Shown here one piece after another: positions 27,201 through 39,200 of a stretch of DNA of 64,000 bases. Origin of the DNA: Trissonchulus latispiculum (lineage: Eukaryota; Nematoda; Enoplea; Enoplida; Ironidae); contig JASAND010004393.1 of NCBI GenBank assembly GCA_030248195.1, positions 1-64,000 of the forward strand, written 5' to 3'. A program made the translations under genes and the position numbers. Each line of letters starts with the position of its first letter. The stretch's first letter is position 1. Under the pieces are notes generated by a model. The model saw only the letters and a program-made list of their open reading frames with translations, did no database searches and was not told where the DNA came from.

Positions 27201-30200
27201 CACTTTTCTAGAACTGGCTAGAAGCTGGAGAGGTCTAGTATCTTTTGTTGAAAATTACCGGTAGGGGTGCATAAAGTAACGAGGGGGATTTTTTAATTTT
27301 GCTCCCTAGCTTTCAGGAGATGGGCCCAAACTTTGCATTTTTTTGGCCTGTTTGGGCGAAAAGTTTCTATGTCCCACTTTTACTAGAAATGGCCTAAAAG
27401 TCACTAAAAATGGCGTTTTTCGGTCTTGGGGTGGTGCCCATATATAGTAAATCGGGGTCGCTGAAAACGATGAGCATACTGCCGATACCGCCCGAAGTGA
27501 CCACTGGTCAGCATGGCTCCCGTGGTTCCTCGCCCAGGGTTCCCACAAACAGAGGTTGCAGCGGCCGAAGCTTGGGGCGGAGGTGAGAATTCAGTGGTAC
27601 TATATATTGATATAATCAGTTTTCTGCTCTACCTACGGCACTGTTCAAGCTCCTTGTATCCATTACCGCATTGCTGGAAAGGGATCCTTTAAAATGACAG
27701 AAGGACAAGAAATAAAAATGCTCCTCTGGAGCATGAAAAAAGTAATATGGGTGATGGTGAGGTTGTAAAATCAAAAGAGGACTAGCCTTTAAAATGCTTA
27801 ATATGGGGGCTAGGTTCAAAAATAGAAGAGGACTAGGTTGTGAGCGAATTAATATGGGCACAGCTTCGCCGAACAACCCATATTCGCGGGATTTCACGCT
27901 TCGTCTTAGCTTTTGTCGCATACAGAGCTATCAGTGTCAGTCAGTAATAAGAAATTTAAGAAGTTGAATACTCATTGAATATATTTAGTTGTTTGCATAC
28001 ACTGTTAGACTTGCTAGGAATATACTTAAATTATCATGATGTGGTCGTGTTGAACTGCAGCAAGCAACGAGAGGAGATCTAAGGATATCATGCTAAAGCT
28101 ATTGGTTCAAGCAGGAAGGAAATAGAAGGTCAGAGTCCTAAAATTATTCTTGAGATATAAATGGATAAAATACACTGGTTAGTATAAAGAGTTTCTCAAA
28201 GAAAAAGTTTGCTAAAATAAAAGTTCCGTTACGCTCGAATACATATATACGTACATAGCAGTAGAGATTGTTTATGCACTATAAACTAAATGTAGCTTGT
28301 ATGGATATGCATAATGATTTACGTTTATAAACCGCGAATATGGGTTGTTCGGCGAAGCTGTGCCCATATTAATTCGCTCACAACCTAGTCCTCTTCTATT
28401 TTTGAACCTAGCCCCCATATTAAGCATTTTAAAGGCTAGTCCTCTTTTGATTTTACAACCTCACCATCACCCATATTACTTTTTTCATGCTCCAGAGGAG
28501 CATTTTTATTTCTTGTATATATACACACTTTCAATCTTTGTTACACTCTGCACTGCGCTTAGGCTTATTTCTTACTGTACTAGCACAGTGTCGTGGGATC
28601 CCGTACCAGGATGTTTGCAAAATCGGACCTTAGCTTTTCAGTGTTTTCCTAAGATAATGTGATTTTTTGGAAATCGATTTTCTTGATTTTAGCGTTTTTA
28701 CAACGTATTTCTTGCTTCTTTTGGCCGTTCTAGAGATGAAAGCGAACAGACAGTGACCTTATATGTAGGGCGATGTGCAAGACTGGAGCGTCATAAAGTC
28801 ATTTAAAAATGTTTCTGGCAAAGGCACCATAGGTCTGGGGGGCGCTGCCTCCCAGAAGTTGAAGATTTTTTAAAATCGATGAGAACCAACAGTGATGGCT
28901 TTTAAATCTTTTATTTTAAATAATGCCGGTTTAAATTTAGTAAAGTGTAAAATTTTGATAAAAATTTTCAGTACAAAGAAATAATAACGTAAGCTATTTA
29001 TGGTTATAACTTATAGGACTAGAGAATTGTACGAAAGAGACATAAACATAAAGGACGTCGACGCTTTTAAAGAGTTAAGCAATGCACAAGGATCGCCGAG
29101 GGCACAATGTTTTCTAAAAAGTGTTGTGCAGTGTAAAACTTTAATGAAATTCATGAAATTTTGCTTTCCAAACTCAAAATTTTAGCGTGATTTTATTTTT
29201 AAGTGTGTTTTTCTACGGAAATGTGTGAAAAACTAAAACAATAGATACACAACAAAACCATGTCTAGTACAGTCCGGGGCTGTACTGAATCCCATTCTGT
29301 ATTGCAACACATATACCACATTTTGCATTCTCAAAACTCATCTAATATTCTATTTTGAATGTGTGTCACAATGCCCAGTTTCAAGTTAATATTTTGTTGG
29401 TTTTTTGTTTACTTGTTTGTTTACTTGTTTGTTTGTTTACGTGTTTGTTTGTTTCAGTTGTGTGAGACGGATGAGGAAGTGATCAAGTCTCTGGTCACCT
29501 TTGAGCACCTTCGCCTTCTGATCAAAGAGGATCTATCGGGCCTGAGTCCTCAAGTCAAGCATCAACTTGAAACGTTCGTTTCATCCTTGAATTCGTTACT
29601 AATTCGTTCATTTGTTTGAAACGATTTTAGTTGTGTTAGAAATATTCACGAGGGAAAAAGAAATGAGGCATTTATGTATTTTATGAAACTTAATTACTGT
29701 GAGTCATGGGAGTTGAGTCTGAGTGTTCGCTCCAAAATAGAATACACTAAAATACTTACAAAAGAAAATCTTAATTCCTACTAAGAAATCAATAAAAATC
29801 TGCTTGGTCGGGTGAAAATTTGTATCCTTTTTCATGTTTTTAACTTTCTATCTTTAACTTAGTTTGCGAAAACAACGAAAACAAAAACAGTGATTTCGGC
29901 ACTTAAAATACTTAATTTTTAAATCGTTGTACTTAACGCTAAATGTCAAATGTGAAAACGTTGTACGTATGTTGTACGTCGAGACGACGTTTATAGATAG
30001 AGAGAGGCCATTTAGAGCTTGGCCCTTGTTTTGCTACTTGTCTATTACTTTTTTCTGAAATTTTAGTGTACCTCTACCCAATTGTATGACTTGAATGCAC
30101 TCTAAGTGAATAATTGTTTTGATTTTTTGTATACTGTTTCTTGTGTTTGTTTGTTTGTTTGTTTGTTTGTTTGTTTGTTTGTTTGTTTGTTTGTTTGTTT

Positions 30201-33200
30201 TTAATCTTAATGTTATATGATTCAGGTCTGATGGATATGCTAATTGCAGTGGTTCTGGCGGTGGTGGTGCCGCCGCTGATGAGAGCAGTGACTGTGGGTC
30301 GCCGGACGTCCAGTGGTTCCGATCCTGCTTTTCCCTCCCGACCCTTCTTCGTCATGCCAAGCAGACCACTGTCCTCCTGTCTGCCTTGACCCCTGGTCAG
30401 TTGTTTTTTCTCAGTGTTTCAGCGAGTTCTCTTCTCCCTCAAGGTATTAGTTTACCGCTCCCCCGAAATTGAACTTTCCCCCCGAAATCGCCCCCTCCCG
30501 GGATTTTTTGGGGGGGCCCAAATTTTTGCCAAAAATAGGCAAAATTTCAAAAATTTTTCGGCTTCACCGGAGATTGTTTCCTAAAAATGGCTGTTTTTAG
30601 CTTAAATCCTGGCATGTTTGAGAACTTTTTCCTTTCTACGTGTCAAATACGTCAAAAATACCAATTTTTAGCTTATTTTTGTAAAAATCTTTCCCTCCCC
30701 GAAAATCCTCCCGCGAAGCCCCCCCCCCCACGAAAAAACCCTAAAAATACCCTGTCCCCTCATCCCCAATAATTTGAGACAGTAGCACAGTTTCCGGTTG
30801 AGACTGGGCATCTTGGATTTTGCTCGTTAGACAGTCGAGTTTCGATTGGATCAATTCGAATGCGGGCCGCGGTGCCAACTGACCTTGCTAACTGACCTTA
30901 CTAGAGAGAGGAAATGATACTTGAATGAATGCTTGACGTAGTTTATATTCGAAGTGCAGTCTTGACCAGTTATGTATGTACATGAAGCGACGTTATTTGG
31001 GTGGGGGGTAAGGCCGCCGAAAACAGGATTTTCCGGTATTTTTTGGTCAAAACGTGGCCGAAAACCACAGATAGCCGGATTCTGGGTTGGATGTGAGCGC
31101 TGGTTCTAGAGCGGGACAGGGCGTGGGCTGGGGGTGAGCTTTGCAGCTTATTGGGGAGGTCGATGAAAGATTGCTTTTTGAACATTTTCAGTTTGATATT
31201 CTTTTGAGTTAATGTCTGTCACAAAAATTTGTGAAAAAATGTGATCATACAGCATGTAATATTTATCACGGACCCATAGCATTTGGAATCCTTATGATGA
31301 TAGGAAAAGTTTTGTTTAAATTTTTTTGGTGTTAGATTGGAAAACGGTTTAATTAATTGCATATTCCTCAGTCACACGAAAACAGTCCTGTACTGGGGTC
31401 TATCGCCACAACTTTACTTAACTTGGATTTTTTAGATTATGCTCATGTGAACATTAAAAATCAGCAAATAATTGCACAGTCCTCAATCACACAGAAACAG
31501 TTCTATACAGAGTTCTATCTTTACAACTTCTAATTAACTAAAATTCTTTTGGATTATTCGGGTTTTGAACCGATTACAAATCAGCATATCGTTTGGCTGA
31601 CGAAATTGTAAAAGTTATCGTTTAGAAGCAAATGGCGGTTAAAGAAAATGTTAAAGTTGATTCTCGACCGCTTGATCGGGTGATAACAATCACCAGAGAG
31701 AATGTTACTGCATCTTTCGCATCTTATATATTTTTATTTTGAAAAATTTTATTTTTTACGGTTTTTAGATTTAAACAGAGTAAAAAATGCACTAAGCAAG
31801 TTTTTCACATTGTATAGTTTGTCATAATCACGTATCAAACAAATGTTTTAACTAACTAACTTTTATATTTGTACACCTGTATTTTCTTGTGTTTTCTTGT
31901 ATTAGATCACTCTAATCACACTTCCTGAGGCGACTGGCGGCGAAACGATCTTTCAAATATTTTCGTCTAATATTCCAAAAAATTCAAAAAACTTCGTTCA
32001 ACACTTCTCCACTGATGAGCCGCAAGTGTTTGAACCAAGTCTGGTAGAGGTCGCATGCACTACTAATATAGATATTATGTTTTTCACGTTTACAAAATAT
32101 GTAAGCTCATTAATTAGCAGGAGAGTATTTATGTATTTCTTTAATATTTGGGTCGGACTGCTATCTTGAGTTAACTTCATTACGAATAAAATCTCGGAAA
32201 AGGAAAATAAGAAGTTGGTACGTAACCTAACTTGTTCCTTTCATGTACATGAAGCGACGTTATTTGGGTGGGGGGTAAGGCCGCCGAAAACAGGATTTTC
32301 CGGTATTTTTTGGTCAAAACGTGGCCGAAAACCACAGATAGCCGGATTCTGGGTTGGATGTGAGCGCTGGTTCTAGAGCGGGACAGGGCGTGGGCTGGGG
32401 GTGAGCTTTGCAGCTTATTGGGGAGGTCGATGAAAGATAGCTTTTTGAACATTTTCAGTTTGATATTCTTTTGAGTTAATGTCTGTCACAAAAATTTGTG
32501 AAAAAATGTGATCATACAGCATGTAATATTTATCACGGTCCCATAGCATTTGGAATTGGAATCCTCATGATGAGAGGAAAATTTTTGGAATATTTAAAAT
32601 TTTAAAATATTTGACAAAAAGTAAGCGTGTTTGAGATACAGGGAAAACAATTTATTTCGCTCTCTACATTTTATTGGTCAGACTTTAGGCACTATTGTTC
32701 AATTCTTATCTGTTGTGTCTGTCTGTTACTTTTATTACAGTTAACAACAATAACAACAACAACAACAACAGCAACAAAGACGACGACGATGGTGTCGAAG
32801 ACAGCCATGCCGGAAACGATTTCTTCTATCGACTTCTGATTCATGACCTTCTGGAACTGCATGCCTCCGCTCTGGTCCTGTCCCGGGAGTCCAGCCTAGC
32901 CTTCTGGCGCTACTCCCTGGATCGGCTGCAGTCCCAACAGTCCCTACTGGGTCCGGCCTGGGCCTGGATCCCACCCCTCCGGGCTCGACTGAACCCCCAG
33001 GAGCCCCATCTGGTCCCCCGGGTTCGTCTCTACCTGCGCAGTAGTGGCGGAGACGATGGGCTCCTGCTGGTCTGTGTGCCGTCCAGTGCGCAGGATCTGC
33101 GCATGATGAATACTCCAGTGGCGCATACCACCTCCCCTTTCCCCTCGTTTGGGACTGAGGAGGAGCTTTGGACTGCGGGAGAACCTGGGGGTGGGAGTGG

Positions 33201-36200
33201 GGATCCCAGCCCCTCCGGGCCTGGGCCGGGGTCTAGGGGATCCTCATTCACTTTCCCAGTGCTGATCTATGATGTCAGTCTGCCACGGCTGGTTCAGCGA
33301 CTGATCAACGGGGAACAGGGTCCGGAAGGCCGGGACGTCCTGGAGGACTGGACCCTCCGGTCGGAATCTGTCCTATCCCGCCTGCATCGCCAGGTTGGTT
33401 TGGTTTGGTTGAATTACTGGCGGCTTACTCTGACTGTTAGAACATAGTTTGACGTATTTTGTTTGACTCGTTTGAGTGCCAAGTGATTTGGGCGCGGGCC
33501 CGACTATTCCATTCTCTTCATACTCCATCCAAATTCCATTTGATTAAAATGATTGTAATAAATATTGTTGACATTTGGTTGTGCTATGTAGTGTTTCCTA
33601 ATGAGGGGGATCCTTTCATCAGCTGCTTTATGCTAATAAATCCAAGCTTTACTAGCTATCATTATCTACGATGCCATCATTATATATCTTGTCATCATCA
33701 CCATGTCACTAAATATCTTGTCATCATTGCAAGAGAAATCCATTTCCAGCTGAAAGTTAGCCACAGATGGACCGGCCTCTTCTGTGATTCAAACTACATT
33801 TTCCTAGTTTTATTGTGATGATTATGTTTTTGACAATCTTTGTTTTCGATATACGTATATCTGTGTTTTAGGTCTCTCAGGTCTCTGAAGCTGCAGAGCT
33901 AGATTCTGATGATAACGATGTGGAGTCAGCGATGCTTCAGCGCTGGTGCGCCGCACTACCGGGCGCCTCCTCAAGTCGCCAATCCTCACTCCTGTATACT
34001 GGGCGTCTGGATGACCATTCGGCCATGCCCGGCTCGGGGCCCTCCGGTGGCATGCCGCCCACCAGCTATGACCTCAGTTCGGCCCTGGCGGACCTGGAAT
34101 CAGTCCACTGCCGTGCCTATGTCTGGACTGTCTACAAGGGTATTGTGGAAGGCTGGCCCCTCCACCCGGCCGATGTGGCCGAAGCAATTGAGGGCAAATG
34201 CGAAGAGGTTGGTGTAGGTGGTTTTTTTCTAGCTTAGCTAGTTAGAGAATACTATTACCAAGAGTTTAAGTCGCCCTTAATGTTTCGAGCATACTGCAGG
34301 CTTAATACATTAGGAAACGTTAAGTGTCTTACTCTTTCTGTTATAAACTCTTGCTATTACCAACAGACGTATATATGTAGAAATAGATAAAAATGTGATA
34401 GCTGGCAGGCTTTCTGTTATCGGCTGCAGGTACATGTTCTGCGCGCTAACGGCTGACCTGCTTCCACAAATGTGTACTTTCACTTCAAACGATATGGGTT
34501 GTAACTTGATCTGTATGAGTGACCTGACTTATCCTAATTGAAGAATTGAAGTAAACAAGCAAGAAAGCAAACAAACAAATGTGCTTACTCAATAACCACC
34601 AGTTAAACCGAACTAAAAATTGTTACTATTCAGTTACCAATACAGAATACAGTACATAACTTGAAGGTAATTCTTGTATTTTGCTTGTTTTTCGATCACT
34701 TTCTGTCTGTGTTAACTATTTCGGTTTTCTGTGTCTGCTGTTTTGAGGTGCTTTGTGAGCTGGATCTGGGCGATTTCCTAGGACACATCTGTGCCCATAT
34801 GCGATCAGCCCAGAGCGGAGGAGGACACCACCTGTCAAACCCGCTGGGATTGGATCCATACCCAGCCGGCTTTCCTGGCTTCTCAAGGTATACTTTTGTA
34901 TTATGCGCTTCTGTGGATAATGCAATGACATCGTGCAGTGAATACATGTAGGTACCTGTTTAGTAAGAAATGTGTAGAATTAAGGGAAACTTTAATTTGC
35001 TCTTTCTTATAACTGACGCCAGGGAAAAAGAGGAAGTATGGTATGTATCCCTGTTTATGATTGTTTACTAATCCTCCAGCTTGTGGTGCATATATAATGT
35101 AAGGATAGAATTTTGAAATCTGTTTTGGTCGTAGTATAGATTATAAGATGGAGTTCACGTAGTGATAGGCGTGTACACATTGGAATACTGACTCCGGCAT
35201 GTAACTTAATGCTACTGTGTTTCCTAAGCTCTGTTGGCAAAAGCATTCGCCTAGTCAGCGAAATGCCACATGGTAATTTTTTTTACAATGGGGGACTTCC
35301 CGAAATCGCCCCTTCCTGGAATTTTTGGGTGCCCAAGTTTTTGCCTAAACGGCCAATTTTCAATATCAGTGTGGCTTTGCTGGAGATTTTGTCGTTAAAA
35401 TCTCTATTTGTGACATAAATCCAATCATTTTTAAGCATTTTTTTCGTTTTCTATGCAAAAGTTTCGACTCTTCGGTAAAACCTCCTCCCCAAAAATCCCT
35501 AAAACTACCTTGATGCCGTGGGTTCGAGTCCCATGGGAAGTCCGAATTTTCGGACTTTCAGCGGTACATTGACTTTATCCTAATTTCTTTTGTACCTAAT
35601 CTGATGATTTATTCTGATTTCTTTCGTATACTGCATAATCTAATGATTATTTCTGCCAAAATTTCAATTTTAGGGATCGACCACATGGCGCCCAGATGTC
35701 CACAGATTCGGACACCACCAAGTGTCACCAGATTATTCATGCTCAGATTCAGTCCAATTTCCTGTCCCTTCTATATCAGCGGTTTAGACCCGTCCAATCC
35801 ATGCCGGAATACTACTACTATATCCCACCGATGGATGCTCAAGTAAGTGAGTTTCGGAGGAGGCGGTCCGTCTCATAATTTCGAGGCAATAGCGGGACGG
35901 GGGACGGTATAATTGTGTTGCATTTTTCTTTTAAGGTGGTGATTCCCTTTGGTCACATAAAGTTTGCCCCATTATTACTCGTCCATTACTTGGAGTTAAG
36001 AAGCCATTTTTATATCAAAATGTAGCTTGACATTTTTCTTTTTAATGCATGCCATGAAACTAATGTTGCGTTTCTAAAATAATTTTAACACATTTTAGAA
36101 GAAGTATAATTTTCCAGAATTTTTGCAGACTCAAGTAAATTTTTTCACGAGACATCGATTATGTCATTCGATACCTCCATCAAATAGCTAGGGACGATTT

Positions 36201-39200
36201 TTTAATTATTGTGAAATCGCTCTTCATTATAGAGAAATAAGCTGAAACGTGTGCGTAACCTGTATTTTGCCTACTTTTTCCAATTTTGTCAAGCGATTAC
36301 TTTAGCTAGAAAGCAGCAATCGGGGCAACTAAAAAATCGTCCCTGGGTATATTTGTGCAGAACACATTTGTTCAGTAGCAGCCCTCCAACTTGCATAGTG
36401 AATGCTCCACAATCTTTGGAAAAAAATTGGTCGTGTTTTTGCAAAAACTACATTTTTTATGATAGCAGCCTACGGGATAGCAGTTGGAAGACGATCATGC
36501 GTCGGATAATTTGTCCCTGTGAGTCCTTCAGATCGACGCCTTTAGTTTGATTTTACGGCTTGCGTAGTTCAAGAAATGTTGGATTATTTGATTTCTGCAA
36601 AAATGACAAGTTTTCGACGCCAAAACAAGAAAATCGGCTATATCTCACGGTAGAGAAAAGCTAGAAACTTACTTTAAAAAGCAAAAATATGAAGCTCAAT
36701 GAGATCTTTCGAATGAATATAGTCATAACTGTATAGCAGCTGCCAAACGTTCAGAAATTGGGAAAAACCACTCTGACCGGAAATCTCGAATTTTTGAATC
36801 GGGATTGCGCGGAGGGTGTTAGAACGCTGAAAGAACTTATTTCGGAAAGTTTCATTAAATTTCATCTTGATTTACGCCGCCAAACAACAATATGTGCCCA
36901 AAAGGAATCACCACCTTAACAGAATATTTTCACAATAATATGGAATTCTAGTACACTTTCCCGCCCATAGCGCTGCCTGGCGCCGACTCCTGACGGCTAG
37001 GCATAGGTTGGGCATTTTATTGAAGGGCCTCCCTCTGGTTTTGGCCTTCCTCCGGGATGTGGGACGGCTCCGAGCTGCTCTAACCACATTGGATATCCTC
37101 CACAATGGCCCAAAAATAGGAAGTAGAAGAATTCTTGCACATCAAGAGTGTTATTTACTGATTCTGCGTGTTGACGGGCATCAAATCTTTTTGGAAAACT
37201 TTTGAAGGCAGTAAGAGGATAGAGGGATTCGGGTGGTCTTTAGATAGAAATAAAGCCCCACGGGTTGTATTGAATTGACCTGTTTTTTCCAGACTTTTCG
37301 TTGTTTGTCCCACGTTTCTTTTATTTTATCATAAAAACAATGGAAAACGCCTGTCCCGCAGCAGTCACTATGGCAAAGTCTTAGTCCGACCGAAACAGGA
37401 GGGAGTGCCAATGTGTGGGCACAGTGAGCGCTCTTACCAGAGAGAACTGATCTCAGGGGCTCCTGCCTGGTTGTATTTTATCATATTATTATGAACTAGT
37501 GGTTTTTTGTTGTTTTTTTTCCTAATTTATGTTTTTTCGGTATTTCAGGGAGAGGGCGATGGCCTCTGCTCGGACACCGAAGTGATACCCAATCCTGAGG
37601 ACGATGGGGAAGACGGAGAACCCTTTGTGGATTTTAGAGATGGTAATTAATTATGTCCGATGTTTTGGTGTTATCGTTTTTGTTTGTGAGGATTCCTTTT
37701 TGTTTCTGTAGAACGTACGGCATACATTGTGATAACGCGATTTTACTGTGGCTGATCGGTGGTGATTAGGGGGGCTACGAACGGTTTTGCCCAACTTGTT
37801 CAGAGAGACCTACCTTTTGGCATATGATTAGCTATCATATCGAGGTAAAATAGTCCGTATTGGGAATCGATTCTGGCAGATCGTTCGTTAAAGTGAAAGT
37901 TTTGGTGTATAAATGGATTTTTTCAAAAAGCTTTTTTCAGCTCTGATAGGTTAACGGCTTGACTAATTCTGAAACGTTTTGCCACAAATGTTAACTGTTA
38001 TTAGCACTAAATATTAAAATTATTCCGGCATTCGAGCGTTGCTTCCTTCTTCAGCAATAGCATGTCACATTTCGAAATTTGGCGAAAAGTTGCTAAGTGA
38101 CCGTGCGCCGTTTTCGATCTAATAAAATTGGCAGCCCCTAGCCTACCCCAGCTTTTTATCAGTTATTAGGCTCTAATAGGTGCATTGTTTTTCGCTCCAC
38201 ATCTCATTTCTCGTTAAAATCTTGAATTTACCCTCCTCCCATCGCACTGTTCTCCAATCCTGCACCCCTCTGAAATTGGCTATGCCGACGACAACGAGAG
38301 TATATTTATGTATCATAGGGGTCGCGGCAGCGACCCCTATAATATGTGTGAAAAGTGGCTGGAGACAGTGTAAAATAAGCTGCGCAGAAGCTGCGCAAAA
38401 TCCTGCGCAGATCCTGCGCAGATTTCATGCGCAAATTGTAGAGCACATCGAGTTTAGTATGTCTGTGAAGTTTCAGCCCCGTATCACTTACCGGTAAAAA
38501 GTTGCGCCCCGGACCGGTTATGGCGGCGATGTTTTTTTTTCCGGTTTCTCCTATTTGATGGTTGTATTGTACATAATGTTCGCCGCTTTCACGTGATCTG
38601 CAGCGGTGGGCCAACCTAAAGGGCTATGGGGTCTAGTAGTACCCTCTAAAGAATTTAAGAATCACAACTTTTTTTGCGCCGCAGCTGCGCCACAGCGCCG
38701 CAGTGGCGCCGCAAAGTCGGCTCATAGCGAAAAGTGACCATTTTTGTGGTCGTCGCTCAGGTCGAACGTTACGAGCTGGAGCTGATTTCTTTTTATATTC
38801 AGAAATTACATATATTGAACTAACTAACGGTCCAGGTTGCGTTTCTCTATCACTTCCCTAGCGACCACAGTGGCCCGTCAAAGATGGCGAAAATTCGAAA
38901 AATGAAAAATCGAAATTTCTCGCTATCTATTTAACTTTGAACGCTCAAATATTCCATACAATGGTTTTCTGGCAGGGAGAATCGATTCCCGCAGTCAGTT
39001 TTACCGTCAGACCCACCCATCTTGCTGGGCTGGTTCCACTTTGCCGTCGGGAGGGTCAAGTCGGAAACAGCTTCCTGGAGGTCCATAGTAGGCTTTACCT
39101 GGCCTCTCAAAACTTTGTCTATAGGGGTTTTCTGGTGCGCCCAGCTCATTCCCGGTGTCCTTTTTGCCGTAGAACTCATCCATCTTGCTGTGCTGGTTCT

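Larger units (their letters stand above)
15770..29457. other. 13.7-kb intron between exons 20 and 21
   Basis: Bounded by GTAGGT and TTTCAG. Exon 21 directly continues the conserved protein, so no coding exon is missing. Contents found: G-rich repeats, a degraded LINE, three MITE-type copies, tRNA-derived repeats and hairpin-capped element B. The stretches 17652-18570, 18760-19735, 21000-22660 and 24260-25360 hold only AT-rich sequence in which I see nothing. Confidence 0.8.

Noticed and set aside
27616..28662. Identical 100-residue proteins encoded on opposite strands
   Set aside because: Produced by the inverted 3' modules of element B, which are rich in stops in other copies.
30976..32581. 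Complete LTR retrotransposon
   Set aside because: Direct repeats exist, but there are no TG...CA ends, primer-binding site, polypurine tract or coding sequence.
33020..33251. Minus-strand Pro/Gly-rich frames opposite exon 23
   Set aside because: Shadows of the GC-rich SZT2 exon on the other strand.
36251..36550. 99-codon frame as a transposase remnant
   Set aside because: No conserved acidic residues or similarity to piggyBac transposase; it lies within a non-autonomous element.
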